A DNA stretch of 64,000 bases from a bacterium 1xD42-67. Lineage in GTDB: Bacteria > Bacillota > Clostridia > Oscillospirales > Oscillospiraceae. The DNA lies in NCBI GenBank assembly GCA_003612335.1, contig RAYO01000026.1:1-64000 (forward strand), in the 5' to 3' direction. Positions 34,659-45,657 of the stretch are shown one piece after another; positions within the stretch are counted from its first letter, which is position 1, and each line of letters starts with the position of its first letter. The translations under genes and the position numbers were made by a program. The notes under the pieces were generated by a model. The model was not told the DNA's origin, did no database searches, and saw only the letters and a list, made by a program, of their open reading frames with translations.

Positions 34659-36488
34659 TCAGGAATCCATAATTTGATGTTGCAGCTTATCAAAACATTC
34701 GGGGCAGAGCGCGATAGATTTCCTGCGCATTTTCAACATCAGCCTTTCAACTTCTGTGTCGCCCGTCAAGTCTTTGAGCCGCTTAACATGGTGCATTCGA
34801 ATTTCTTCGGTTTTCGCTGAACACAACTCACATTTTCCAGCCTTCAGCCTATGGGCCAGCCCGTTTTTCCGTTCGTATTTACGAAACTGCGGTAGAATAT
34901 CGAGAATGGCTGACCCAGCGTCTGAGGACTTTTTTCGCTCAAAACCATCGTGATAGAATTCACACCGTTTTCTTCCGGCTTTCGTATCATAATACGCGCC
35001 AAAAACGCCATCTTTCTTGTACTTCTTCCTGATTTTGTTGACGGTGGCATTGAACTTTGCAGCAAAGGTCTTGAGCATACTGCCTTCCATGATATAGCAG
35101 AATTTATTGAGCACAGTCACGTTTTCCGCAAGGCAGTAGAAGTTGTATAAACCGCGTATTTCTGAGTTGTACTTGCTGATAATTTCCACGTCCGTTCTGT
35201 GCATAAGGAACCCGCGGTGTATGGGTTTCCATCGCTCCTGTCCATCCGCGCCTCTTGCGATTTTCATAGCGCGGTATTCCCACAGTTTGCCCTCCCACTT
35301 ATCGTGGGGAACATATAGTGCAACCTTATAGTTCAGGTGGCGGCGCAGGATACCGTCTTTTCCGCGTTTAGAAGCTTTACAGCGTCTGACTGTGAAATCG
35401 TATCCCAGGTAGCGGATCAGTTTGCTGGAATGTGTCACTTTCGTCTTTTCCGTTGACAGGGTGAGTTTTAGCTGTGTGGACAGGAACTGACCAATTTCCG
35501 ATTTTATCCTTTCCGCGTCCTCTCTGGAGCCAATGACGCCAACTACAAAGTCGTCGGCGTACCGGTTATATTGCAGCCGTTTATATTGTGGGTCGAACTG
35601 CGGGAAACTGGGCGTGTCCAACTGGCGATGTTGCGCTTGTTTGAATTCTCTGACTGCGGCTCGATGGTCCTCGGCCACTGAAAGATTTTTCTTTGCTTTG
35701 TTGTACTGATGATGGACACGGTTGTATTCCGGGCTGGGCAGTCTGTAGCCCTTACCGGAGTCCCTGTTGAATCTCGTCGTGAACGTTTCCATGAAGCGGT
35801 CCAGTTCTGTCAGATAGATGTTGGCCAGGATAGGACTGACCCCGGAGCCTTGCGGTGTTCCGGAGAATGTGCGGTGGTATTCCCACTGCTCCATATATCC
35901 CGCTTTCAGAAATTTCCACATCAGGGAGATAAAATGTTCGTCTTGGATACGTCTGCGGAGGATTTCAATCAGAACGTGGTGGTCGAAGCAATCAAAGCAG
36001 GCGGTAATGTCGCCCTCAATCACCCAGTTGACGCCCGTAAAGTTAGCCTGAACTTCTTTTAATGCCGTGTGGCAGGAGCGCCCTGGCCTGAATCCATGGG
36101 AGTGTTCCGAAAAGGTGGGTTCATAGATTGCTTCCAGCAGCATACGGACAACTTCCTGGACCAGCTTATCGTCTGTAGAGGGAATACCCAGCGGGCGCTT
36201 TTTAGACGGGTTACTCTTTTTGGCAATGTAGTGCCGCCGCGCCGGATTCGGCTGGTAGGAGTGGTCTTTCAGCGATGCAATAATGCGGTTGATGCGAGTC
36301 ATGCTCATGCCGTTCAGCGTCATACCGTCTGCCCCAGAGGTCATACTGCCGGTTGATTTTGCGATGTTCTGGTAGGCCAGCAGATAAAACTCCGGGTTGT
36401 ACAGGTTTCGGTACAACCGCTGAAACTTGTAGTTTTCTTGTGTTGCTTTGGATTCCAGACTTTTCAATACATCAATCGGATTTCTCAT
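34659..36488 (-). CDS. ltrA: Group II intron-encoded protein (RT/maturase/HNH)
   Basis: A 609-aa protein. Reverse transcriptase motifs run from RPLGIPSTDDKLVQEVV through GDITACFDCFDHH, GTPQGSGVSPILANIYL and RYADDFVVG (catalytic Asp pair) to the maturase X domain. The HNH endonuclease ends the protein: CELC at about 552, HHVKRLKDL, then LCPECF. All catalytic motifs are intact, so the intron should be mobile as well as able to splice. It is read in the same direction as virB4. Confidence 0.93.
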   Translation of the reverse strand: MRNPIDVLKSLESKATQENYKFQRLYRNLYNPEFYLLAYQNIAKSTGSMTSGADGMTLNGMSMTRINRIIASLKDHSYQPNPARRHYIAKKSNPSKKRPLGIPSTDDKLVQEVVRMLLEAIYEPTFSEHSHGFRPGRSCHTALKEVQANFTGVNWVIEGDITACFDCFDHHVLIEILRRRIQDEHFISLMWKFLKAGYMEQWEYHRTFSGTPQGSGVSPILANIYLTELDRFMETFTTRFNRDSGKGYRLPSPEYNRVHHQYNKAKKNLSVAEDHRAAVREFKQAQHRQLDTPSFPQFDPQYKRLQYNRYADDFVVGVIGSREDAERIKSEIGQFLSTQLKLTLSTEKTKVTHSSKLIRYLGYDFTVRRCKASKRGKDGILRRHLNYKVALYVPHDKWEGKLWEYRAMKIARGADGQERWKPIHRGFLMHRTDVEIISKYNSEIRGLYNFYCLAENVTVLNKFCYIMEGSMLKTFAAKFNATVNKIRKKYKKDGVFGAYYDTKAGRKRCEFYHDGFERKKSSDAGSAILDILPQFRKYERKNGLAHRLKAGKCELCSAKTEEIRMHHVKRLKDLTGDTEVERLMLKMRRKSIALCPECFDKLQHQIMDS

Positions 36489-37100
36489 AGTGCCTCACGC
36501 ACCTTTCTTCATTTTGTATTGAGAGACAAACTGTTTCCCTTCGCCGTGTGGATGGCTTTCCCATCCTCTGACTACTACGGAAACTCTGTTACCTTGGCGG
36601 ATTTTCAGAGTCACTTTTCTCATAGCACTCATAGCCGCAAATGGGCGGCGCTCCGCTTTAGAGTAATCCCCGTTTAGCGCTATACAAATAAGCATATGGT
36701 GTTGTCGGATGTGGTTTTCGCCGTTTTCCGCTTTCCTGCGGCTTGGTTTGCGGTGAGTATTCCGCACAGCTACACTCAAGAAATAACTGTGCCACCGCAC
36801 CTGCGAGTTTAGCTCCCATACGCAGAGGGCTTCACTATACCCAACCTCCGGCTGCCATTTAGACAGTGTAGTTTTCATCCTCATACACTATGTTTCATCT
36901 CTTCTGCGCGAAAGCCTGTGAAGCTCAGACCTTCCGCACGCTCCGCCATGCTACACTCCCCGTCAGGTTTCCCTTTTCGGATAAGGCGGGAGATGACAGA
37001 TTGCGGCACTATTTACCGCATAATACTTTTATCTGCTGCTTGCTAAAGGCAGTATTCGTATAGCCCACGAGCACCAGATGGGGTGCTCTTACGGGCGCAC

Positions 37101-38414
37101 CTGGGTGGTGAAGGGCACAAAAATAGCGGTGCTTGAGGTTGTCAAGCTCCGCTGTATCTCGATCTGATTGTAGCCCAAGGGCAGAGAGGACATGAGGCCC
37201 TGCTCCTGCTGGAAGTCCAGCCGTACCAGCTGGCAGTTATGTTTCTGTGCGATGCTGGATGCCTGGAATACGTTGTTGTCCAGCTGCCGCAGGCTGTCCG
37301 CCGTGTTCAGTGCCAGGAAGGTGAGGAGGAACATCCGCTCATTGCGGCTTTGAAGGTCTTGCAGCAGTTTTTTGGCCTCGTTGCCGTAGGTGGCAAGGTC
37401 AGAAGGTATCAGGTCCATGTCATATCCTTGTCTGACTGCCTTTTTCTGCTGTTCAATTTTGGCGCTGTCCAGGTCGGTGATCTTCCGCTTGACCGTCTTG
37501 ATGGCGTTCACCTGGTCCACGGACTGGATGTGCAGATTGACGATCAGGCTGCTCTCCATGTCCAGGAAGTCCGCCAGCATCCGGTCATTCAATTCCGGGG
37601 CCATGATCTGGACAAAGGACACAGCCCCATACTTCCGGCCCATGCGGAACGTCCGTCCGTTGCGAAACTCAAAGCTGCTGGGGGCGATGAAGTCCTTGGC
37701 CGACAGGCCGCTGGGGGCCAGCCAGTCCCAGGAAAACCGGAACGGCGTCTGCCCATCCATGTGGAATACGCCGTGCATCAGGTGCAGGCGCTCTTTGCCG
37801 TCCATGGGTGATGCCGATACACCCAGCCGCTTGAAATTGTTGAGGATGTCGGTCTCAATGCGTTCCAGCCGGGGTTTTGCCGTCCGAATGTTCTCCGCCT
37901 CGATGCCAAAGGTCAGGTACTTGGTCTTTGTCAGGCCGTTGTTGCCTTTTGCCAGCTGGTTCTGAAGCATATTGGAGTATTCCGTCCGGACACCGTTGAA
38001 ATGGTCCCTCCGGGGCTGGATGGTAATGCTCTCTGCATAACCGCCGCTTCCCGCCGCCAAGTTGAGGAAAGACAGTTGAAAACGGATGGAACTGTCGAAA
38101 TAGTTAAGGAAATCGCACCAGCCGTCAAAAATAGCGGTCTTGTCCTCATTCTGACTGAGCTGGTAGTTAATGTCTTGGAACTGGATAGTTTTAGTGTAAT
38201 AGGTATCGGTGACACGGCAGATACCGTCCGGAAACATCCTCTGGAAAGGGATGCTGTCCTGAGCGGAGAGTTCCTTCCGGTCGTTCCGTTTTGATGCGGC
38301 AATGACAGCCTCGATCTTCTTCCGGTCAGCCCTGGTGAGCTTTTTACCGCTCTGGGCCGTTGCCGGTGTCTGCTCCTTTTTATCGGGCAGAGGTCGAGGG
38401 CTGTCCATGAACAA
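37101..38414 (-). CDS. virB4: VirB4-like transfer ATPase, 5' exon
   Basis: The N-terminal 438 residues of VirB4 (TTG start at 38414, AAGGAGG nine bases ahead; ATG two codons later is possible). Features are a basic linker KKLTRADRKKIEAV and the CagE/TrbE-type N-terminal domain with LNYFDSSIRFQLSF and HLMHGVFHMDG. The exon ends at CAG 37101; reading on into the intron adds V-R-P and a stop. It overlaps the PrgI gene by 35 bases. Confidence 0.9.
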
Positions 38415-38775
38415 TCCGGCTTACCTCCTTATCCAGTTTATCCTGCCGCTCCAGCAGGGCATAGAAGTTATTCGTCCGGTAGGGCCGCTGACGGGGCCGG
38501 AGGATGCTGGCCCGGATGATGTTTCCGGCCACCTTCTCCAGGGGCTGGCCGTTTTTCTCATACACGCCCAGAAGGAAAAAGGGCAGCATCACCAGCATCA
38601 TGCACATGGCGGCGGTGCTGCTCCCCAGGGGCCGCAGGAGAAGGAAGAACAGCGGCGCTCCGATCAGCACTCCAGCTCCAAAACAAATGAGCTGGCGCTT
38701 AGTGAGGTTGAACATGACCTTCGTTTTCACGCGGGTCAGGTCCTTGGGTACGGGGACATATGCCAAAAATATCAA
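38380..38775 (-). CDS. PrgI-family inner membrane transfer protein
   Basis: A 131-aa protein, YVPVPKDLTRVKTKVMFNLTKRQL followed by two adjacent membrane helices (LICFGAGVLIGAPLFFLLL and AAMCMMLVMLPFFLLGVY) and a cytoplasmic tail. This is the VirB3-like PrgI pattern, and the gene directly precedes virB4 as in other Gram-positive conjugation systems. It overlaps the radical SAM gene by 4 bases. Confidence 0.88.
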   Translation of the reverse strand: MIFLAYVPVPKDLTRVKTKVMFNLTKRQLICFGAGVLIGAPLFFLLLRPLGSSTAAMCMMLVMLPFFLLGVYEKNGQPLEKVAGNIIRASILRPRQRPYRTNNFYALLERQDKLDKEVSRIVHGQPSTSAR

Positions 38776-39674
38776 GCCTCCTTCTTCACGTTTGAATGGA
38801 TGTAATCGTCAAATCGGTCCACGGTATGGAATATCCGCTTGTTATTGACCCATCTCTGTAATTGCCGGGTGATCTTCGGGGCGGTGGGGCGCTCATAGAC
38901 CATCACATAGGGGTCGTAGCCCAGTCCCCGCAGGGTATCCACCCGATAAAGGTCCTGTTCGTGAGTGCTGCCGAAATTGGTGAGGACATACACCCGCCGC
39001 CTGCGGTCGCTCTTGATGTTCGTCAGCTCCACAAAGCGGCGGAAATAAGGCGTCAGGTCGGTGTTGGGGTCATCCCATGCGAAATGCACGGCCTTTGTCC
39101 GCACCTTGTTCAACAGCGCCACATTGTCCGGCGTTGTCAGCCGGATATCCAGTCCCTGGCAGATGTCTACCATAGCACGGCTGTCCGCCAGCTGGACCAG
39201 CAGCTTTTCATGGTCCTGGCAGGCCAGCAGATTGGCGTCCAGCAGCTTGATCTCCTTCTGACCGTCCCAGAACTCGCTGAGGTCGGCCACATGACGGCTC
39301 CGCCGCCCTTCCTTGCCAGAAACGATGCAGAACGAACAGGCACGGGGGCATCCACGGGTAAGAAAGCCATAGGCGGTGTCAGCAAACTGCGGATAAAGGG
39401 AGTAGTCCGGGTACTGATGCTCCACCACGTCCGGGAGATCGGGGCCTGGGCCGTAGCCGGTCCCGCCCTTGATGACCTCCCCGGCGTTGGCGATGTAGAT
39501 GTTGTCCTTGGAGTAGGTATCGGTGAACACCCGGCTTTTGTAGACCACATCGTACCACCCTGCCGGTCGCCACCACTCCACCGTGTCCCCTTGGGCCTTA
39601 TGGTAGGCGGAAAGTTTCATAAGGCAGAGATTGGGGAAGTTATGACTGTCCACATCCACGAGACCGACCTTCAT
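38772..39674 (-). CDS. Radical SAM protein
   Basis: A 300-aa protein. ATG 39674 overlaps the methyltransferase stop (ATGA) and follows GGAGG. An N-terminal cobalamin-binding-like segment (KVGLVDVDSHNFPNLCLMKLSAYHKAQGD) precedes the 4Fe-4S cluster motif CPRACSFC (CX3CX2C), then LLDANLLACQDH and LDIRLTTPDNVALL. Such proteins lie in Tn1549-type operons between the DNA methyltransferase and PrgI; the substrate is unknown, and a DNA-modification role is only suggested by the neighbours. Confidence 0.85.
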   Translation of the reverse strand: MKVGLVDVDSHNFPNLCLMKLSAYHKAQGDTVEWWRPAGWYDVVYKSRVFTDTYSKDNIYIANAGEVIKGGTGYGPGPDLPDVVEHQYPDYSLYPQFADTAYGFLTRGCPRACSFCIVSGKEGRRSRHVADLSEFWDGQKEIKLLDANLLACQDHEKLLVQLADSRAMVDICQGLDIRLTTPDNVALLNKVRTKAVHFAWDDPNTDLTPYFRRFVELTNIKSDRRRRVYVLTNFGSTHEQDLYRVDTLRGLGYDPYVMVYERPTAPKITRQLQRWVNNKRIFHTVDRFDDYIHSNVKKEA

Positions 39675-41122
39675 ACCGCCTCCATCGCATCCCGGATGCC
39701 CTGCATGATGTAGGCGGCGCAAGGAACGGCGATGCTGTTTCCAAGCATGGAATAACGCTGGGTGTCGCTGATGGACTTTCCATCCACGCCGCTCTCCGTC
39801 CAAAAATCCGGGAATCCCATCAACCGCTCGGCCTCTATGGGGAGGAGGCGGCGCACGACCAGCGTCCAATTCTGCAAGCTGCTGTCAGAAAACGCACTGA
39901 GAATACTACTTTGCTGTTCTGCCATCAGCGTTGGAGCTACTTCCTCCTGGTAGCCGATACTTCCTGCCGCACCCCCTGTCTTATGTCGGAAACCGGCGCT
40001 GACAACACACAGGTCCGTCTCGCTTTTTATTCCGGCTGGGCGGTTCAGGCCAGCAGCGGAGGCACACAGCGTTCCGGCAATTTTCGGATGCACCAGAAGG
40101 GCCTGCTCATGATTACAGTTGAGGGTCGGGACAATTTCGGTCAGGATTTCCGCCTTGGCCTGTCCTGTTGCCATAGCCAGCGTACCAGCCACAATCGGGA
40201 GATTGCCGTGGGTCTGACTGCGAAGGGTAGGAGACAGGCCAGAACGCTCCACAGTCAGGGAGCTGCCGCCTTGGTCATTCAGTATCTCCACCACCTGGGG
40301 GACAAAGAGGTATTGGTCGTTCCTGGTTGCCAGTGTGCCGCTTTTCTCCACCTGTACCAGCGGTCCCTTGCCGCCGCCCTCACAGCCGCAGCGGATACGC
40401 ATGGTCGTGGGTATCAACTCCCCCGCGCCTGCCGTTCCAGCGCCACTTTCAGCAAAGGCGGTAAGTCCTTGCCTCGGCGTTCCGCCCGTCTCAAAATACC
40501 GGCGCAGGCTTTTGGGGACAAAGAGTATTTCGCTGGCGCGTTTTCCACCAAAATCTGTGACAAGAAACAAGCGCCTGCGCCGCTGTGCTGTGCCGAAATA
40601 TTGGGCGTCGTACACGCACCAAGCGAGATCAACGCCTCCGCCTCGTACCATTCCGGCGTCCGCCCACTTTCCAGATCGAGGAATTGGAACTTCGGCCTTT
40701 GTGAACGACTGGAGGACAACCTGATAGTCAAGTCCTCCTGCGGATGACAGAGCACCGGGGACGTTCTCGAACAGCGCGAACCTGGGATATTTGCCATGAG
40801 TCGCCTCCCTCATTTCAAAAATGATGCGGATAGCCTCTAAAAAAAGACCGCTCCGCTCGTCCGCCAGTCCCCGGCGCTGGCCCGCCAGTGATAACCCCTG
40901 GCAAGGACTTCCAAATGTAATGATGTCCACCGGGGGCAGTTTGGCCCCGTCCAGGCGGGTCACATCGCCAACGTGGGCCATATCGGGGAAGAATTTCTTC
41001 GTGACCGACACGCAGGACGGCACGATCTCGCTGGCCCACAGAGGGCGGATGCCATAAAAAGAGGCGGCATATGGAAAGCCCCCGATGCCGTCAAAGAGAG
41101 AACCTAATGTGATCTCCTGCAA
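39671..41122 (-). CDS. DNA (cytosine-5) methyltransferase
   Basis: A 483-aa C5-methyltransferase beginning at TTG. Motif I is LFDGIGGFPYA, the catalytic Cys lies in FGSPCQGLSLAG (motif IV), ENV follows in FALFENVPGA (VI), QRRRR in VIII, a variable target-recognition region spans about 220-430, and motif X is LGNSIAVPCA. It probably methylates the element for protection from restriction. No cognate restriction enzyme is nearby. The sequence specificity cannot be read. Confidence 0.93.
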   Translation of the reverse strand: MQEITLGSLFDGIGGFPYAASFYGIRPLWASEIVPSCVSVTKKFFPDMAHVGDVTRLDGAKLPPVDIITFGSPCQGLSLAGQRRGLADERSGLFLEAIRIIFEMREATHGKYPRFALFENVPGALSSAGGLDYQVVLQSFTKAEVPIPRSGKWADAGMVRGGGVDLAWCVYDAQYFGTAQRRRRLFLVTDFGGKRASEILFVPKSLRRYFETGGTPRQGLTAFAESGAGTAGAGELIPTTMRIRCGCEGGGKGPLVQVEKSGTLATRNDQYLFVPQVVEILNDQGGSSLTVERSGLSPTLRSQTHGNLPIVAGTLAMATGQAKAEILTEIVPTLNCNHEQALLVHPKIAGTLCASAAGLNRPAGIKSETDLCVVSAGFRHKTGGAAGSIGYQEEVAPTLMAEQQSSILSAFSDSSLQNWTLVVRRLLPIEAERLMGFPDFWTESGVDGKSISDTQRYSMLGNSIAVPCAAYIMQGIRDAMEAV

Positions 41123-41131
41123 ATAGTCACC

Positions 41132-41587
41132 TCACAGTTGTTTTTCGTACCGCAGTTTCTTTTGCGGAGGATAGAGGTCGGCGGCGGGGCGGCGCTTTCC
41201 AGTCCAGCGTTCTCCGCCAGCAGGACCGGCGCATTGCCAGCCAGCGGCCCGGAGGCTTATTCCCGGTTCGGTGTCCAGGGTGTAGGTGATGATCTTCTGA
41301 TAGCCCATGGCCCTTGCAGCCCGTGCCGCCGCCCCATAGAGCATACTGCAAGCGTTTTCCGCTCCAGTGGTACAGAGGCGGTTGACCTCCAGTGTCAGTC
41401 CATCATCCAGATACCGGCTGACTGGACGGCCCATGATTGCCACACCCACCAACTCCCCGTCCCGGGTACAGCCAATGGAAAACTTGTGGCCGGTCACGCC
41501 TTTGTGATGCCGGTGGTTCCGCTCAACAAAGGCATTGGCCTCCCGCAGGGATATAGGGGTCAGGGCCAGCACTTCACCGCTCCCCAC
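41132..41587 (-). CDS. XF1762-like GNAT-type protein
   Basis: A 151-aa protein with the conserved order SLREANAFVERNHRHHKGV, GHKFSIGCTRDGELVGVAIMGRPVSR, EVNRLCTTGAENACSMLYGAA and YTLDTEPGISLRAAGW. It resembles the XF1762 family with an acetyltransferase-like fold. The substrate is unknown. It overlaps the SpoVG-like gene by 14 bases and is followed by the methyltransferase. Confidence 0.82.
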   Translation of the reverse strand: MGSGEVLALTPISLREANAFVERNHRHHKGVTGHKFSIGCTRDGELVGVAIMGRPVSRYLDDGLTLEVNRLCTTGAENACSMLYGAAARAARAMGYQKIITYTLDTEPGISLRAAGWQCAGPAGGERWTGKRRPAADLYPPQKKLRYEKQL

Positions 41588-42011
41588 GGTCCGCGCTCTT
41601 CTTCGGGGCAGGGGGCTGGTCTGCTACCTGGGACTTTTTCTGGCTGAGGCTGTTCAGCACCGAGGACCGCTGCATTGCCTGTTCTCCACGGGTGGTAATA
41701 CGCTCCACCGCCCGCTGGTACTCACCCAGGACAGCACTGTTGAGGGCCTCCCGCATTTCCTTCGTGGTGGGATGGCAAATGTCCTGGAAGTTGCCCTGAC
41801 CGTCCCTCCGGGTAGGCATGGCGACAAACAGGCCGTTCTTTCCGTCCACGATCTTCACACCCTTTACGGTGAAACAGCCGCCCAAAGTGATGCTGGCGGT
41901 TGCCAGAATATTGCTCTCCTTCTGGGTGGGGTAGACCTTCACTTCCAGGTCCAGCTTAGTGGCTTGCGCAGGCTGACCGCCGCCAGCCTCCGGGGATTTG
42001 AACTCGTCCAT
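41574..42011 (-). CDS. SpoVG-family protein
   Basis: A 145-aa protein. Residues 22-95 match SpoVG (LEVKVYPTQKESNILATASITLGG, then VKIVDGKNGLFVAMPTRR, DICHPTTKEMREALNSAVL), a nucleic-acid-binding regulator fold. The C-terminal 50 residues are a variable basic tail. ICE-borne SpoVG-like proteins are regular between VirB6 and the XF1762-like gene. A role in ICE regulation is inferred. Confidence 0.88.
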   Translation of the reverse strand: MDEFKSPEAGGGQPAQATKLDLEVKVYPTQKESNILATASITLGGCFTVKGVKIVDGKNGLFVAMPTRRDGQGNFQDICHPTTKEMREALNSAVLGEYQRAVERITTRGEQAMQRSSVLNSLSQKKSQVADQPPAPKKSADRGER

Positions 42012-42047
42012 TTTTCACGCTCCTATTTAATGTAATGTCTCGATATG

Positions 42048-42917
42048 TCAGTGGGCGGCAAACACGCTCTTTGCGAGGCTCCCGGTTTTGAACAGCGTAA
42101 AACACAACAGCACCGTGTAGCCCATGCACGTCCAGATTGCCTTGCTGATATCTGTGCTGGTGGCGATGCTCCGTATCAGCACGGCGTAGATCGCAACGCA
42201 GACCATAATCATAAAGCCCTGAAAACCGAGGGCGAACAGGCTCCTGAGATAGCTCTGGCCCATGCCGCCCCACTCTTTGCCCATCATCGCCGCCATGGGG
42301 ATGGGGGCTACGCTGGTGACGAGGTAAATCTCGATCATCCGCCCGAAGGTAATGACGAAGATGCAGATGGTGAGCGCCCACATGGTAATGCCCACAAAGA
42401 AGGACTGTACCCATAGGCCCAGCAGCGGTCCCAGGTCCATCGCCTCCAGAGTGGTCTGCAAATCAGGCAGGATGGTAGTCATGTCGATGCTGGTAGTGCC
42501 GGAAATCACGCCGGAGGCGCTATGCACCACGCTCTGGGACACATCGAACACAGCCATAACGATATTCCAGGTGTTGCTCACAATGAGGACGGCGCAGGCA
42601 CTCTTGAAAATCCATTTGAAGAACATCCAGGTGTCCACGTCATTAAGATTATTCCTTTCGGTGAGCATCTGAATCAACTCCAGTGTCATCACCAGTGTCA
42701 GGATGATTCCGGCGATGGGAAGGATAACGGTCGTAGAAAGGTTTCTCACCATGTTGAAGATACCGCCGTTCCATGCCTGGGGTGTCAGCCCTACTTGGGT
42801 GGAGATTTCCCCCACCTTTTCATTTACACTGTCGAACAGCCCGGAGAGGTTGCTGATGATGCCGCTGATGAGCAACTCTTTCAGCCAATCCGTGATAGCG
42901 TCCATCAAAAAACCTAT
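42048..42917 (-). CDS. VirB6/TrbL-like membrane transfer protein
   Basis: About 289 aa with at least five membrane helices (ILPIAGIILTLVMTLELI, the SACAVLIVSNTWNIVMAVF stretch, a WALTICIFVITF helix, GFQGFMIMVCVAIYAVLI and the C-terminal VLLCFTLF) and conserved TWMFFKWIFKSA and YLVTSVAPIPMAAMMGKEW. It forms the channel base of the transfer system. The best-spaced codon after AAAGGAG is ATA 42917; ATG 42905 lies 22 bases from that site. A frame reading from 42953 has no site. Confidence 0.85.
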   Translation of the reverse strand: MGFLMDAITDWLKELLISGIISNLSGLFDSVNEKVGEISTQVGLTPQAWNGGIFNMVRNLSTTVILPIAGIILTLVMTLELIQMLTERNNLNDVDTWMFFKWIFKSACAVLIVSNTWNIVMAVFDVSQSVVHSASGVISGTTSIDMTTILPDLQTTLEAMDLGPLLGLWVQSFFVGITMWALTICIFVITFGRMIEIYLVTSVAPIPMAAMMGKEWGGMGQSYLRSLFALGFQGFMIMVCVAIYAVLIRSIATSTDISKAIWTCMGYTVLLCFTLFKTGSLAKSVFAAH

Positions 42918-43035
42918 GGATGATCTTCTCCTTTCCAGCCAGCAAATTGCCACAGGCTGTTAGATTGAAAAAGCCAGGGCCTCCCCGCCCGGAGGCGGAG
43001 AGGCATACCGGCGTTGGCTTGCCCGTGGCGGCAGA

Positions 43036-43140
43036 TCAGGGAGTGACGGCGAACAGGCCGGACAGCAGGGGAACCAGGGTGATGCCGATGAGGGCCACGC
43101 CGCCCCCGGCCATGAGCTGCTTCATGCCCTGGCTCTTAGC
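43036..43140 (-). pseudogene. Maff2 gene, C-terminal part
   Basis: Encodes A-K-S-Q-G then MKQLMAGGGVALIGITLVPL and a short end, the second membrane helix of a Maff2/TrbC-like pilin-size transfer protein. It is cut at GCTAA (43140-43136) by the tet(40) element; the first half is at 49793-49933. Joining at the shared GCTAA gives ...N-P-G-A-K-S-Q-G in frame, about 74 residues. Confidence 0.85.
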
Positions 43141-43220
43141 TCACTACGGATAAAGAAGCAAGGAGAGGTTAAAAATTTTTGCCGTTCCCATCCGGCGGGG
43201 CCTCGCCGGATAGGTCTGGC

Positions 43221-44966
<1,746 letters not shown>

Positions 44967-44980
44967 CTACCGGCAGGAGG

Positions 44981-45163
44981 TCACGGGCCGGGGCTGATCT
45001 GGCAGCGGCTTTCGGCCTCCAGGACTTTCGCCATTTTGTCGGCGGCGGTGTCGGTGGTGTCCTGCTTGAAGTAGCCGGAAACGGTGAGGACGGTGTTGCC
45101 CATGCGGATTTCAGTCACGCAGTCCGGGCGGCGGGTGGTGGTCTTGCTGGGGGTGTCGGTCAT
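44981..45163 (-). CDS. tnpW: TnpW-like protein
   Basis: A 60-aa protein with the TnpW signature IRMGNTVLTVSGYFKQDTTDTAADKMAKVL. AAAGGAG precedes the ATG. It lies directly upstream of the recombinase, as in other elements of this group. The function is unknown. A longer relative sits at 54157. Confidence 0.8.
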   Translation of the reverse strand: MTDTPSKTTTRRPDCVTEIRMGNTVLTVSGYFKQDTTDTAADKMAKVLEAESRCQISPGP

Positions 45164-45174
45164 AGGCGGCTCCT

Positions 45175-45297
45175 TTCAAATTTTTGTTGTGGACATTTAG
45201 AGGGCCATTTTCGAGGCCCGGAATGGTAGTACACAGCTCCCCTATTGAGGACGGCCCAAAAGCCCCGTGATACCGGGCTTTTCAAGGGCCTAAACCG
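45175..45297 (-). promoter_or_regulatory. Structured leader of tnpW
   Basis: The minus strand carries AAAAGCCC and GGGCTTTT arms and later GGCCTCGAAAATGGCC ahead of ATGTCCAC and AAAGGAG. The arrangement resembles the ArdC-like leader at 22933-23054 and the second tnpW leader at 54424-54604. Confidence 0.4.
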
Positions 45298-45657
45298 TTA
45301 CATGGCGGCCCGGTGGCGGCGCACCCGCTCACGGGTCTTGCGGCGTTCTTCCTCCTTGGCGCACTCCGGGCAGTATTTGGCCCGGTTGGATTTTGGGATG
45401 TACCAGCCACCGCACAGGACGCACTTTTTTCTTTCCCGGCGGTGGAGCAGGGCGGCGCACAGGCTTTCGTCCAGAGGCAGCACAGCCGCCCGAAACCAGC
45501 GGCAGATCAGCGAATAGGAAATGCTCTGCGGGCAGACACATTCCTCCCCATCGTCCAGCAGAAGGCAGTTCCCGCCGTCATAGTTGCAGCAGTCATGCAC
45601 CAATCGCCGGACGGCCCGGTACTGCGGATAGGTCAGCCGGACGGCGTTATCGGTCAT
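45298..45657 (-). CDS. Cysteine-rich VLP-type protein
   Basis: A 119-aa paralogue of the ICE protein at 23029. LTYPQYRAVRRLVHDCCNYDGG precedes NCLLLDDGEECVCPQS and a zinc-ribbon pair CVLCGGWYIPKSNRAKYCPEC, ending in a basic tail. ATG 45657 follows GGAGG and overlaps the relaxase gene by 11 bases. The pair shows that ICE and mobilizable element share this module. Confidence 0.85.
   Translation of the reverse strand: MTDNAVRLTYPQYRAVRRLVHDCCNYDGGNCLLLDDGEECVCPQSISYSLICRWFRAAVLPLDESLCAALLHRRERKKCVLCGGWYIPKSNRAKYCPECAKEEERRKTRERVRRHRAAM

Larger units (their letters stand above)
34547..37100 (-). mobile_element. Group II intron in virB4
   Basis: A 2554-base intron on the coding strand of virB4. 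The 5' end reads GTGCGCCC directly after ACCCAG, the 3' end is ...ACCTTAT before GAGCTT, and a domain V-like hairpin sits 60 bases upstream of that end. The encoded reverse transcriptase occupies 34659-36488. The 600 bases 36489-37088 are the ribozyme 5' domains and hold no other gene. Splicing should restore virB4. Confidence 0.92.
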
